Assembly (NCBI GenBank): GCA_965115825.1
Contig: OZ220464.1
Coordinates: 1,054,001 to 1,118,000 of the forward strand
Reading direction: 5' to 3'
Length of the DNA stretch: 64,000 nt
Source of the DNA: Bin87 sp965115825
GTDB lineage: Bacteria > Chloroflexota > Dehalococcoidia > Lucifugimonadales > UBA3495
The position numbers and the translations under genes are program-made. Shown in pieces: positions 8,225 through 16,575 of the stretch. Positions within the stretch are counted from its first letter, which is position 1, and each line of letters opens with the position of its first letter. Below the pieces are notes generated by a model. That model was not told the DNA's origin and ran no database searches. It saw only the letters and a program-made list of their open reading frames with translations.

Positions 8225-9619
8225 TTACCTCGTCGTCAGCAGCCCCGCCTGTGTTACCGTCTCCCGGTTGACAGTATCCGGCAGCCGGTAGCGCGGCCAC
8301 AAGGCAACGCCCAGCATCACCAGGCCTCCGGCCATGAGCGGCGCCAACCGGATGCCCAGCGGGTTCTCGGCGGAATCGCCCAGCTGCAAAATCAGGCTCA
8401 ACAACAGGGGCGGCAGCGCGTAAGTGAGTTTCTCAAAGAAGTTCTGGGTGGCGTAGAACATTGCCTCCCGCCGCTCGCCCCTGATCAGCGCGTCGTAGTC
8501 GGCTATATCCGCCGTCAGTCCTTTGGGCAGCAGGAAGACCGCGGCCATCGGCATCCCGGCGATGAATGCGAAAGCCAATCCCTGCGCCAGGAGATGCTCC
8601 GCAGAAACCAACCCGGCGAGGCCCAGCAACGGGAAAAGCAGCCCGCTCAATACCAGGCAAACCCCGTACATCCGCCGCTTGCTCACGCGCCCGATACTGA
8701 AAACCAGCCAGATGATTACACCGGCCATGACTACGCCGCCAATGACGCTGGTCGAAAGAAAGCTAGAGGCGGCCCCCTCTGCGTCCTGCAAGAGGATTCC
8801 TGCTGCGAAAAAGGGTATCCAGCTTTGCAGCACGCCGGCCCCGGTGGTGAACATCACGAAAGTCGGCAGAAAGGACACAAACTGCGAATTGCGGAGCGTA
8901 TCCCGTATGCCGCCCAGAAAATCAACCTGGGCCGGCGCTGTGTCCCGCGGGGCGTGTCGCCAGACCGCCGCCAGGGAAGCATAACGAAACGTCAGGGCGA
9001 TTGCCGCAAAAATCGTGCCGGCGACCCGGAACCCGTAAGCGTCCTTGATGAACCCGCCGGCGACCAAACCCAGCCCGGCGCCAAAGACCGCGAACAGGAA
9101 TATCAGGCTGACCACGTTCATTCGGTCCCGGGCCGTTCTGGTCAGCTCCGGCACCAGCGCCTCCAGCGCGCCGCTGGACATGGTGCCGGCGGTAAAGAAA
9201 AGCTCCAGAACCAGCACGAAGTAAATGGCATTCCACCAGCTGCCTCCTTCCACCGGCAGATACCAGAGCAGCGCTGCAAACAGGCCGTAAAACGGCGTGG
9301 CGAACAGGATGAACGGTATGCGCCGCCCCCATCTGCTGCGCGTTCGGTCGCTCCACCACCCAATCAGCGGGTCGGTGAACGCATCGATGAAACGGCCGGC
9401 GAATATCAACAGCCCGGCCAGCACGCGGGCGTCAATCTCCAATCCGCCCAAGGCCAGGCCCGGAACCCGGGGCGCCCCTTCCAGCAGCGGCGGCGCCAAG
9501 AAAAAAAGCGCCCACTGCTGACGAAAGTAGGAAACCGCCTGCAAACCGATATGATCGGCAGTGAACAGCAGTTTATTCCCCAGCGGCAGGCGCGCCTCCG
9601 CGTGTGTCGGGTCAGCCAT
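8225..9619 (-). CDS. GPH-family (MelB-like) sugar:cation symporter, MFS
   Basis: A 464-residue protein with about 12 membrane segments. The stretch GRFIDAFTDPLIGWWSDRT followed by RSRWGRRIPFIL is the hallmark of the glycoside-pentoside-hexuronide:cation symporters, which take up sugars or related solutes with Na+ or H+. The start at 9619 follows GGAG. It converges with the DUF255 gene, 8 bases apart, and is divergent from the peroxiredoxin. No sugar-degradation genes are adjacent, so the substrate is unknown. Confidence 0.87.
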   Translation of the reverse strand: MADPTHAEARLPLGNKLLFTADHIGLQAVSYFRQQWALFFLAPPLLEGAPRVPGLALGGLEIDARVLAGLLIFAGRFIDAFTDPLIGWWSDRTRSRWGRRIPFILFATPFYGLFAALLWYLPVEGGSWWNAIYFVLVLELFFTAGTMSSGALEALVPELTRTARDRMNVVSLIFLFAVFGAGLGLVAGGFIKDAYGFRVAGTIFAAIALTFRYASLAAVWRHAPRDTAPAQVDFLGGIRDTLRNSQFVSFLPTFVMFTTGAGVLQSWIPFFAAGILLQDAEGAASSFLSTSVIGGVVMAGVIIWLVFSIGRVSKRRMYGVCLVLSGLLFPLLGLAGLVSAEHLLAQGLAFAFIAGMPMAAVFLLPKGLTADIADYDALIRGERREAMFYATQNFFEKLTYALPPLLLSLILQLGDSAENPLGIRLAPLMAGGLVMLGVALWPRYRLPDTVNRETVTQAGLLTTR

Positions 9620-9654
9620 CGTACTCCAACGTCTGCAAAGTTGTGCCGCCGCAC

Positions 9655-9663
9655 TGTATCACA
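9655..9663 (-). promoter_or_regulatory. Candidate extended -10, transporter gene
   Basis: The minus strand reads TGTGATACA, an extended -10 about 36 bases before the transporter ATG. The mirror-image element on the other strand of the same divergent spacer (9728-9736) reads TGTGATAAG. Confidence 0.35.
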
Positions 9664-9727
9664 CTCGGTTTCTCCGTCTCAAAGCGTGGGGGCAGGCTGC
9701 GATGGCCCGCCTAGGGGATGCCTGCGG

Positions 9728-9736
9728 TGTGATAAG
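9728..9736 (+). promoter_or_regulatory. Candidate extended -10, peroxiredoxin gene
   Basis: TGTGATAAG resembles an extended -10 and forms, with the element at 9655-9663, an 8-bp inverted repeat (TATCACAC/GTGTGATA) across the divergent spacer. Transcription would begin near 9743, leaving a leader of about 77 bases. Confidence 0.35.
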
Positions 9737-9819
9737 ATAGCAGCCGTCGCCCTGCGCCATCACGGTTGCGGCGGCGGCGTTCCACTCAATCGCACTCTAT
9801 GTCTTTCAGAGGTTTGAAC

Positions 9820-10293
9820 ATGGCCATTACCGTAGGGCAGCCCGCCCCCGACTTCACCCTCCACGAAACTCCACAGCAGCAGCGCAGCCTCAGCGAATAT
9901 CGCGGCAAGAACGTGGTCATCGCCTTCTTTCCCGGCGCTTTCACCGGGGTCTGCACTACCGAAATGTGCGCCCTCAGCGACCGGATAGACCAGTTTGGTT
10001 CTATGAACGCCGAAGTCATTGGCGTTACCGTTGACCCACCCTTTGCCCAAGCCGCCTGGAAAGCAGCCAACAACGTCAACTACACTTTCCTCAGCGACTA
10101 CAACCGCGCCGTGGTCAATGCCTATGATGTCGCGCTGCCCGGCCTCGCCGGCATGGAGGGTTACGTCGCCGCCAAGCGGGCCGTTACCGTTGTGGACGGC
10201 GAGGGCATCGTCCGTTACCACTGGGTAGCCGACTCACCGGCGACCGAACCCGACTACGCCGAGGTCGAAGCTGCCGTCGCCGCTCTCGGCTGA
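9820..10293 (+). CDS. Peroxiredoxin (AhpC/TSA family, redoxin fold)
   Basis: A 157-residue thiol peroxidase. FFPGAFTGVCTTEMC carries the PxxxTxxC motif with peroxidatic C45 and a further C50, so it may act as an atypical 2-Cys or a 1-Cys enzyme. It would reduce hydrogen peroxide or organic peroxides in the cytoplasm; the electron donor is not evident. The start at 9820 follows AGAGG by eight bases; an in-frame upstream start at 9766 lacks a binding site. A hairpin terminator follows. Confidence 0.92.
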   Translation: MAITVGQPAPDFTLHETPQQQRSLSEYRGKNVVIAFFPGAFTGVCTTEMCALSDRIDQFGSMNAEVIGVTVDPPFAQAAWKAANNVNYTFLSDYNRAVVNAYDVALPGLAGMEGYVAAKRAVTVVDGEGIVRYHWVADSPATEPDYAEVEAAVAALG

Positions 10294-10317
10294 TTGCCGC
10301 CGACGAACCGCAGAGAC

Positions 10318-10349
10318 AACCCCTCTCCCGCTCGAGAGGGGTTATCTTT
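10318..10349 (+). terminator. Rho-independent terminator after the peroxiredoxin gene
   Basis: AACCCCTCTC at 10318-10327 pairs perfectly with GAGAGGGGTT at 10334-10343 (10 bp, 6-base loop), followed by ATCTTT. It lies 24 bases after the peroxiredoxin stop. The T tract is short. Confidence 0.65.
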
Positions 10350-10374
10350 GGCAGATCCGCCCCGGAGGCTCGAC

Positions 10375-10896
10375 GTGTCCATCTCCGGCATTACACTCAT
10401 TATTCCGGTTTCCGCCGGCGTGATTTGCCTGTTCGTAGGCTTCATCAACGGCCTGACTGCCGGCGCGTTTATCGTCAACAGCATCACCCAAATGGCCGGC
10501 CCGGCGTACCTCACCGGCGTCGGCCTGGTCGTCATCGCGTCGGTCTGTTTTTCTCTGGGCGTAGGCGGGCTTTCCGGCTTGGCGCTGGTAGGCGTCAGCC
10601 TGCTCTGCCTTATCGCTGGCGGCTGGTTGGGATTTACGGTTGGCAACGACCAACTTGACCCCAACGTATCGGTCAGAGCCGCGGAGGTGTGGCAGGGCGC
10701 CGGAGTCGCCGGCATCGCGCCGTTTATTCCCGGCTGGTTCCATAACCGCGTCGCCGGCCTGCTGCTAATCGGCGGCGGCGGTGGCGTTGCATTCTTCGGA
10801 GTCGGCTGCCTCATCCGCTATCTTCTCATCAGGGCGGTTCTCCGTTCAATGCCCGCTTCCGGCTCGCTTCCGGACGCCGACACCGACCATCAGTAA
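10375..10896 (+). CDS. Hydrophobic membrane protein of unknown function
   Basis: A 173-residue protein with about four membrane segments (residues ~5-30, ~38-60, ~62-85 and ~128-155) and a short polar tail. I do not recognise a family. The GTG start at 10375 follows GGAGG by six bases. The frame is open back to 10294, but that stretch overlaps the terminator hairpin and is not considered translated. It stands alone between the peroxiredoxin and the alcohol dehydrogenase. Confidence 0.65.
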   Translation: MSISGITLIIPVSAGVICLFVGFINGLTAGAFIVNSITQMAGPAYLTGVGLVVIASVCFSLGVGGLSGLALVGVSLLCLIAGGWLGFTVGNDQLDPNVSVRAAEVWQGAGVAGIAPFIPGWFHNRVAGLLLIGGGGGVAFFGVGCLIRYLLIRAVLRSMPASGSLPDADTDHQ

Positions 10897-11025
10897 AGCA
10901 GCATATATGCCGGCAACGCGACCTAAACTCCGGATTCTGGCAGCGCCTCCACCGTCGGCTATCGACCTCTTACCCTAATCGCAGAAAGGCAGCTCCATAC
11001 GATTCCAGTCATTGGCTCTCCCTTT

Positions 11026-11054
11026 TTGACGATGCTGCCGGGTTGGGGCATTAT
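11026..11054 (+). promoter_or_regulatory. Candidate promoter of the MscR-like dehydrogenase
   Basis: TTGACG at 11026-11031 and CATTAT at 11049-11054 are separated by 17 bases. Transcription would start near 11061, about 28 bases before the ATG at 11089. The -10 match is modest. Confidence 0.4.
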
Positions 11055-11088
11055 GCCTGCTGGCAACTTAAACTTGGAGGGAACATCA

Positions 11089-12177
11089 ATGGCGGTTAAT
11101 CAAGTACAGGGCGTCATCTCACGCGGCAAAGGGGCACCAGTGGAACTCACCACAATACTGGCGCCCGACCCTGACGCGGGCGAGGTACTGGTGCGCGTCC
11201 AGGCCTGCGGCGTCTGTCACACCGACCTGCACTACCGCGAGGGCGCAATCAACGACGATTTCCCCTTTCTACTGGGACACGAAGCCGCCGGAATCGTGGA
11301 AAAAGTCGGCGACGGCGTAACCAATGTGCAGCCTGGCGATTTCGTGATTCTCGCCTGGCGCGCTCCCTGCGGCAACTGCCGCTCCTGCCGGCGCGGCCGC
11401 CCCTGGTACTGCTTCGCGAGCCGCAACGCCCGCCAGCCCATGACTCTGCTCGACGGCTCTCCCCTCTCGCCAGCCCTCGGCATCGGCGCTTTCTGCGAGC
11501 TTACGCTGGTCGACGCTTTGCAAGCCGTGAAGGTTGACCCGAGCGCCAGTCCTGCGGCGGCCGGACTCATCGGCTGCGGAGTTATGGCCGGCTTGGGCGC
11601 GGCGATGAATACCGGAGGCGTCAGTCGGGGCGACTCCGTAGCCGTCATCGGCTGCGGTGGCGTCGGCAACGCGGCGGTCGCCGGCGCCCATCTGGCCGGG
11701 GCCCACACCATCATCGCCGTTGACATCGACGACCGCAAGCTGGAATGGGCCAAGAACTTCGGCGCTACCCACACCGTCAATTCCTCAAATACGGACCCGG
11801 TAGCAGCCATCCGCGCCCTCACCGACGGCAACGGCGTTAACGTCGCCATCGAAGCCGTCGGCAACCCCGCAACCTACGAGCAGGCTTTCTACGCTCGCGA
11901 CCACGCCGGTACGGTTGTCCTCGTCGGCGTACCCGACCCCACGATGAAAATTGAGCTGCCTCTCATTGAAATCTTCGGGCGCGGCGGTTCCCTCAAATCA
12001 TCCTGGTATGGGGACTGCCTGCCCACGCGCGACTTTCCCATGCTCATCGACCTGTACCAGCAAGGCCGCCTCGACCTGGAGGGCTTCGTCACCGAGCGCA
12101 TCGGCATCGGAGAGGTGGAAGCAGCGTTCGCGCGTATGGTCCGCGGTGAAGTCCTGCGCTCCGTCGTAATGTTGTAG
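11089..12177 (+). CDS. S-(hydroxymethyl)mycothiol dehydrogenase-like zinc alcohol dehydrogenase
   Basis: A 362-residue zinc-dependent medium-chain dehydrogenase. Catalytic zinc residues are in ACGVCHTD and GHEAAG; the structural-zinc cysteines are in CGNCRSC with a later Cys; the Rossmann glycines are in GCGGVGNAAVAGA. Start to end it resembles actinobacterial MscR (GVISRGKGAPVEL, SRGDSVAVIGCGGVG, GRGGSLKSSWYGDCLPTRDF), which oxidises the formaldehyde-mycothiol adduct. The start at 11089 follows GGAGG by eight bases. If the host does not make mycothiol, the enzyme may use another thiol or another alcohol; the substrate is inferred from similarity only. Confidence 0.85.
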   Translation: MAVNQVQGVISRGKGAPVELTTILAPDPDAGEVLVRVQACGVCHTDLHYREGAINDDFPFLLGHEAAGIVEKVGDGVTNVQPGDFVILAWRAPCGNCRSCRRGRPWYCFASRNARQPMTLLDGSPLSPALGIGAFCELTLVDALQAVKVDPSASPAAAGLIGCGVMAGLGAAMNTGGVSRGDSVAVIGCGGVGNAAVAGAHLAGAHTIIAVDIDDRKLEWAKNFGATHTVNSSNTDPVAAIRALTDGNGVNVAIEAVGNPATYEQAFYARDHAGTVVLVGVPDPTMKIELPLIEIFGRGGSLKSSWYGDCLPTRDFPMLIDLYQQGRLDLEGFVTERIGIGEVEAAFARMVRGEVLRSVVML

Positions 12178-12283
12178 AAGCAACGCCATATCCGCTTTCG
12201 CTACAATCAAATCACCCGGCGGCCAGGATATGCTACGATAGCCTCAGCTACGTTTTACATCGCAACGCAAGGAGATTTTCGCT

Positions 12284-13009
12284 ATGGCCGACTCAGCCTG
12301 GGGCCTTGACATTCGGGCCTGCATTTTCGACGTGTTCGGCACCGTCGTTGACTGGCGTTCCAGCATCGTTGAGCAATGCGCCAACATCGGACGGATCAAG
12401 GGCATTGAACGCGACTGGGGCGCTTTTGCGGACGCCTGGCGCGGCAAGTACCGCCCCTATATGGACAAAGTCCGCAACGGCGAACTGCCGTGGACCAACT
12501 TGGACGCTCTGCATCGTATGTCTCTGGACGAAGCGCTGAACGAGTTTGAAATCGTCGGGTTGAATGACGACGAGAAAATGGAGGTTACCTATTTCTGGCA
12601 CAACCTCCGCCCCTGGGCCGACAGCGTGCCCGGGCTATATCGCCTCAAAAACAGGTTCGTCATCGCCCCCATGTCCAACGGCAATATCGCGCTGATGACC
12701 AATATGGCCAAAAACGGCGGGATGCCCTGGGACTGCATCCTCGGCGCCGAAGTCGCCCGCCACTACAAGCCTGACCCGGAGAGTTACGGCGCCGCCGTCC
12801 AGCTGCTGGGCCTCAAAGCTGAGCAGGTGATGATGGTGGCCGCGCACCAGGGCGATTTGCTCGCCTCCGCCAAAGTTGGTCTGCGCACCGCCTTCGTGCC
12901 TCGGCCCCGCGAGCATGGACCCGACCGTACCCCGGATCCCACCCCCGATCCCTCCTTCAACATCGTCGCCGAGAACTTTGTTGACCTTGCCAACAAACTC
13001 GGCGCGTAG
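12284..13009 (+). CDS. HAD-superfamily hydrolase, haloacid dehalogenase type II-like
   Basis: A 241-residue HAD enzyme. Motif I is FDVFGTVVDW with nucleophile D16, motif II is MSNGN, then Lys in YKPDPESY and MVAAHQGDLLAS, as in L-2-haloacid dehalogenases, which hydrolyse 2-haloalkanoates to hydroxyacids. The cap-domain size fits the family. AAGGAG lies nine bases before the ATG. The actual substrate may be a different small organic acid. It is downstream of, but probably transcribed separately from, the alcohol dehydrogenase (106-base gap). Confidence 0.85.
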   Translation: MADSAWGLDIRACIFDVFGTVVDWRSSIVEQCANIGRIKGIERDWGAFADAWRGKYRPYMDKVRNGELPWTNLDALHRMSLDEALNEFEIVGLNDDEKMEVTYFWHNLRPWADSVPGLYRLKNRFVIAPMSNGNIALMTNMAKNGGMPWDCILGAEVARHYKPDPESYGAAVQLLGLKAEQVMMVAAHQGDLLASAKVGLRTAFVPRPREHGPDRTPDPTPDPSFNIVAENFVDLANKLGA

Positions 13010-13043
13010 GCGTCGGCATATTGCCATTCCCGCAGCTACAACG

Positions 13044-13095
13044 ACCGTCTTCCCGCTTGGGCGGAATCCAGGGGCGGGGCTGAAACCCCGCCCCT
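13044..13095. repeat. Interspersed palindromic repeat, also a bidirectional terminator
   Basis: Between two convergent genes lies a composite element: an imperfect palindrome (TTCCCGC...GCGGAA) followed by AGGGGCGGGG and CCCCGCCCCT, a perfect 10-bp stem with loop CTGAAA at 13070-13095. The GGGGC-core palindrome recurs at 34976-35008 and 39329-39352; a TTCCCG-core palindrome recurs at 26324-26343. Confidence 0.7.
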
Positions 13096-14131
13096 ACTCT
13101 TCTCCTATCGCCTCCAATCCGCAAACCTGCCCCACCAGCTCATAGGAGCGCAGCCGGTCTTCGTAGTGGTAGCAGATGGTAACCACGCTTAAATCCGATG
13201 TCTGATAATCCGCGGCTACCTTTTCCAGCCCGGCTTTCACCTGCTCCGGGCTGCCGTCCACGCAATTGCGCTGGTACCGCTGGATGAACTGCCACTCGTT
13301 AGCCGGATACTTGTAGCTCTCAGCCACTTCCGGCGACGGGATACCTCTGGCCCGCCCCGTTACCGAACGCAGCCGGCCCAGGTTCCGGCTTGACGCAATG
13401 CGCAGGGCCTCCTGCTCGGTGTCCGCGCACAATACCTGCACGCCTACGTTCACCAGCGGTTCCGCCAGGTAGCGCGACGGCTCAAAGTTCTGCCGGTAGG
13501 ATGCCACGATTTGCGGGCCGTCCGCGGCGCCCAGCCCGAAGAAATGAGCGTAGGCAAAGGGCAGTCCCATTCTGGCGGCCATAAACGCCGACTCGTAGCG
13601 CGATCCCAGGAGCCATACCTGCGGCGCCGTCTCCGGTTCGTCCGGGGACGCCATTATTTCGTTGAACGGATGCTCATCCGGCAGTGAATCTCCCAGATAG
13701 TCAATTACGTCCCGCACCTGCTGTGGGAAGTGGCGCACGTCTTTGGGCATACTGGGATAGGCCAGCGCCGCCGCCGTAATCTGGTCACTGCCCGGCGCGC
13801 GTCCAATGCCCAGGTCAATGCGGTCAGGGTAGAGCGAGTCGAGGATGCGGAAAGTTTCCGCCACTTTCAGGGCGCTGTAATGCGGCAGCATGACTCCCCC
13901 GGAGCCCACCCGAATTCGCTTGGTGTGCGCCGCAATCTGCCCAATCATCACTTCCGGGGCCGTGCCGGCGAAATTGGGGAGGTTGTGGTGTTCGGCTACC
14001 CAATAGCGCCGATACCCCAGGCGTTCGGCAGCCTGAGCCAGTCGGATGGTTTCCCGCAAGGCCGTTCCTGCGTTGCTGCCTTCCCGCATCGGCGACTGGT
14101 CAACCACGCTCAATTGCAGTTTCTGGCTCAA
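13094..14131 (-). CDS. LLM-class flavin-dependent oxidoreductase (luciferase-like)
   Basis: A 345-residue bacterial-luciferase-like TIM barrel. The N-terminal LSVVDQSPMREGSN, the RYWVAEHH loop and LGIGRAPGSD are typical of the YhbW/MsnO8-like branch, which uses FMN or F420 for oxygenation or hydride transfer. It starts at TTG 14131 after GAGGAAG; no in-frame ATG or GTG is better placed. It converges with the HAD gene over a palindromic terminator. Substrate unknown. Confidence 0.88.
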   Translation of the reverse strand: MSQKLQLSVVDQSPMREGSNAGTALRETIRLAQAAERLGYRRYWVAEHHNLPNFAGTAPEVMIGQIAAHTKRIRVGSGGVMLPHYSALKVAETFRILDSLYPDRIDLGIGRAPGSDQITAAALAYPSMPKDVRHFPQQVRDVIDYLGDSLPDEHPFNEIMASPDEPETAPQVWLLGSRYESAFMAARMGLPFAYAHFFGLGAADGPQIVASYRQNFEPSRYLAEPLVNVGVQVLCADTEQEALRIASSRNLGRLRSVTGRARGIPSPEVAESYKYPANEWQFIQRYQRNCVDGSPEQVKAGLEKVAADYQTSDLSVVTICYHYEDRLRSYELVGQVCGLEAIGEE

Positions 14132-14216
14132 TTCACTTCCTCACTCATTCGGGCTGCCCTGAGGCGCTTGGGCCGGCGTATATCGGGCGGCGCCATTTAG
14201 ATTATCCGAAAATTGC

Positions 14217-14252
14217 GGGTTGCCGAAACGCGCCGGCAACCCTTATTATAAT
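14217..14252 (+). promoter_or_regulatory. Palindrome followed by TATAAT upstream of pstC
   Basis: GGGTTGCCG at 14217-14225 is the inverse of CGGCAACCC at 14234-14242, followed by TTATTATAATT with a TATAAT at 14247-14252. It may be an operator next to a -10 box; a TTGCCG at 14220 is 21 bases away, too far for a normal -35. No recognisable Pho box was found. Confidence 0.4.
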
Positions 14253-14329
14253 TGGGCATCAAGGCAAATGCAGCGGACAGTAAGGAACCGTAATCCGCCG
14301 GTTGCGCCGGCGACAGCAGGTGAACCGCT

Positions 14330-15667
14330 TTGCTTTTCGGCAAGATAATCGGCTCCAAACTTGGGGCCAGCGAAACCCCCGCGGCTGGCAAGCCCCTCGC
14401 CGCCAGCGGCAGCAAGTACCTACTTGAACGCATCGTCAAGTGGGTGCTTTTTCTTTTAGCCACCGTTTCCATCCTTACCACCGTGGGCATTGTGTCCGTC
14501 CTGCTGTTCGAGGGCGTCCGGTTCTTCACCTCCGATTTTTACCAGGAAAAGCGCAGCGAGCTGGAAGTAACCAGCGAAGCCGCCGGGCTTGCGCCCTCCG
14601 ACGCGGCCCCTACCGCTCTGGCCCCCGGCATCATCCCGCGCCTCCACGTGCGCGCCACCACCGACTCCCTGATTTACGTGAGCTGGGACAAGCCCATCTT
14701 CGGACAGCGGCCTACCACATACGACGTAACGATCCTGCCCAGCCTGGATGTTGTTCTGAACGACTGCCGGAACTTGCCTCCCGAGCGCACTTCCTGCATC
14801 ATCTCAAACGCCAGCCCCGGTCGTTCCTACAAGGTAACCGTCGCCGCCGTCGCTGGCGCCGGGAAGGGAGTTGACCTGCAAACCGGGTCCTTTGCGGTTC
14901 CCGAAAAAGTCCGATGGTATCGCTACTTTACCGATACCAAGTGGAGGACGCTGCTGGTTCCCCGCTCTTACGGGATCAGGCCGCTTCTGGCCGGCACGAT
15001 GATGATAGCCGTTCTGGCTATGCTGGTGGCCGTTCCCCTCGGGCTGTTCAGCGCTATCTTTCTCAGCGAGTATGCTCATCCTCGCCTGCGGGCCGTGACC
15101 AAGCCGATCCTGGAAGTGCTGGCCGGCATTCCCACCGTGGTGTACGGGTTCTTTGCCTTGTTTTTCATTACCCCGCTGCTCCGGGGAATCAGCGACGAAG
15201 TCGGCATCTTCAACGCCCTTTCGGCCGCCATCGTTATGGGCGTGATGATTATTCCCATGGTGTCCAGCCTCAGCGAGGATGCGATGCGGGCCGTGCCCAA
15301 CGCGCTCCGCGAGGGCGCCTACGCTCTGGGCGCAACCAAGGTAGAGGTTGCCACCAAAGTAGTGGTGCCCGCCGCCCTTTCCGGTATCGTCGCCGCCTTT
15401 ATCCTCGGAATGTCCCGGGCCGTGGGCGAAACCATGATTGTGTTCATCGCTGCCGGCCAGAATGAAAAGCTGACCGTCAATCCGCTGGACCCGGTCAACA
15501 CTATGACCGGATTTATGGCGGCGACCAACTTCAGCGACAACGCAATCCCGGGCACTGCGCAGTTTCAGGCGCTCTTCGCCGTCGGCATTACCCTCTTTGT
15601 TATCACACTGCTGATGAACCTGGCCAGCCAGTTCATCGTCGCCAAGTTCAGGGAGGTGTACGAATAA
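14330..15667 (+). CDS. pstC: Phosphate ABC transporter permease PstC with a fibronectin-III-like insert
   Basis: Permease subunit of the high-affinity phosphate importer. The C-terminal 240 residues match PstC: GIRPLLAGT, the EAA-like loop in ALREGAYALGATKVEV and about five membrane helices. The first helix is at ~35-62. Between it and the transport core lie about 125 extra residues. Residues ~102-190 read like a fibronectin type III domain (VSWDKP, TTYDVTI, SPGRSYKVTVAAV), with C146 and C156 able to form a disulfide; this part would face outward. The start is TTG 14330; no in-frame ATG precedes the first helix. Its stop overlaps pstA by one base. No pstS is adjacent. Confidence 0.9.
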   Translation: MLFGKIIGSKLGASETPAAGKPLAASGSKYLLERIVKWVLFLLATVSILTTVGIVSVLLFEGVRFFTSDFYQEKRSELEVTSEAAGLAPSDAAPTALAPGIIPRLHVRATTDSLIYVSWDKPIFGQRPTTYDVTILPSLDVVLNDCRNLPPERTSCIISNASPGRSYKVTVAAVAGAGKGVDLQTGSFAVPEKVRWYRYFTDTKWRTLLVPRSYGIRPLLAGTMMIAVLAMLVAVPLGLFSAIFLSEYAHPRLRAVTKPILEVLAGIPTVVYGFFALFFITPLLRGISDEVGIFNALSAAIVMGVMIIPMVSSLSEDAMRAVPNALREGAYALGATKVEVATKVVVPAALSGIVAAFILGMSRAVGETMIVFIAAGQNEKLTVNPLDPVNTMTGFMAATNFSDNAIPGTAQFQALFAVGITLFVITLLMNLASQFIVAKFREVYE

Positions 15668-16569
15668 TGGCTGCCGGAATCCAACAGAACTACCGTCGTC
15701 GGCTGGCGGCCAGGAAGCGCAACGCAGCTGTCTTCTACGTCGTCTGCGTCGCGGCCGTGGTCATCGCGCTGATTATGCTGATTGCCCTGCTGTACAGTGT
15801 GATTTCCGAGGCTCTGGCCTGGTACAACCTGGATGGCACCTCGCTGGGAACCTTGTTCACCGAAGCCCCCTCCAGCAAGGCGATTAAGTCCGGCCTTTTC
15901 CCCGCCATCGTTGGCACTCTGTGGGTGATGGCAATCTGCGTGGTGGTATCATTCACCGTTGGGGTTTCGGCAGCTATCTACCTGGAAGAATACTCGGGCA
16001 GCAGCCGTATTGCCGAGCTCATTCAGGTGAACATCCAGAACCTGGCTGCCGTGCCGTCCATCGTGTACGGCATCTTGGGATTGACTATCTTCGTAGCCCT
16101 GTTCGCGCTGGGGAAGAGTACCCTGTCTGCCGGGTTCACGCTGGCGTTGTTGATAATGCCGGTGGTCATCGTATCATCCCAGGAAGCGATACGGGCCGTT
16201 CCCTCTTCCATAAGGGAGGGCGGCTACGCACTGGGGGGAACCAAGTGGCAAGTTATGTGGCGGCTGGTGCTGCCCCAGGCCATGCCTGGGATACTCACCG
16301 GCATCATCCTGGCCGTCAGCCGCGCCATGGGAGAAGCGGCGCCTCTGGTCATTATGGGCGCGCTGTCGTTTGTGCCCTTTGCGCCGGCCCACCCGCTGGA
16401 CCGTTTTACCGTCCTGCCCATCCAGATTTACGTCTGGATTTCCAAACCGCAAGAGGAGTTCCACCAGCTGGCCGCGGCCGGCATCATCGTGCTGCTGGCA
16501 ATGCTGCTGGGGATGAACGCTTTTGCCATTTTCCTCCGCAATCGCCTGCAAAAGAACCAGGGGGGATAA
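15667..16569 (+). CDS. pstA: Phosphate ABC transporter permease PstA
   Basis: A 300-residue inner-membrane permease that pairs with PstC. Six membrane helices are visible, with GVSAAIYLEEY, the coupling loop SIREGGYALGGTKWQV and AVSRAMGEAAPL, all typical of PstA. GGGAGG precedes the ATG, which overlaps the pstC stop (TAATG), so the two are translationally coupled. Length is normal. Confidence 0.96.
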   Translation: MAAGIQQNYRRRLAARKRNAAVFYVVCVAAVVIALIMLIALLYSVISEALAWYNLDGTSLGTLFTEAPSSKAIKSGLFPAIVGTLWVMAICVVVSFTVGVSAAIYLEEYSGSSRIAELIQVNIQNLAAVPSIVYGILGLTIFVALFALGKSTLSAGFTLALLIMPVVIVSSQEAIRAVPSSIREGGYALGGTKWQVMWRLVLPQAMPGILTGIILAVSRAMGEAAPLVIMGALSFVPFAPAHPLDRFTVLPIQIYVWISKPQEEFHQLAAAGIIVLLAMLLGMNAFAIFLRNRLQKNQGG

Positions 16570-16575
16570 CCCATT

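Noticed and set aside
7787..9817. Long plus-strand open frame opposite the transporter gene
   Set aside because: It reads as low-complexity Arg/Gln/Pro-rich protein with no domain, and the minus-strand GPH transporter is unmistakable. It is an antisense shadow of a GC-rich gene.
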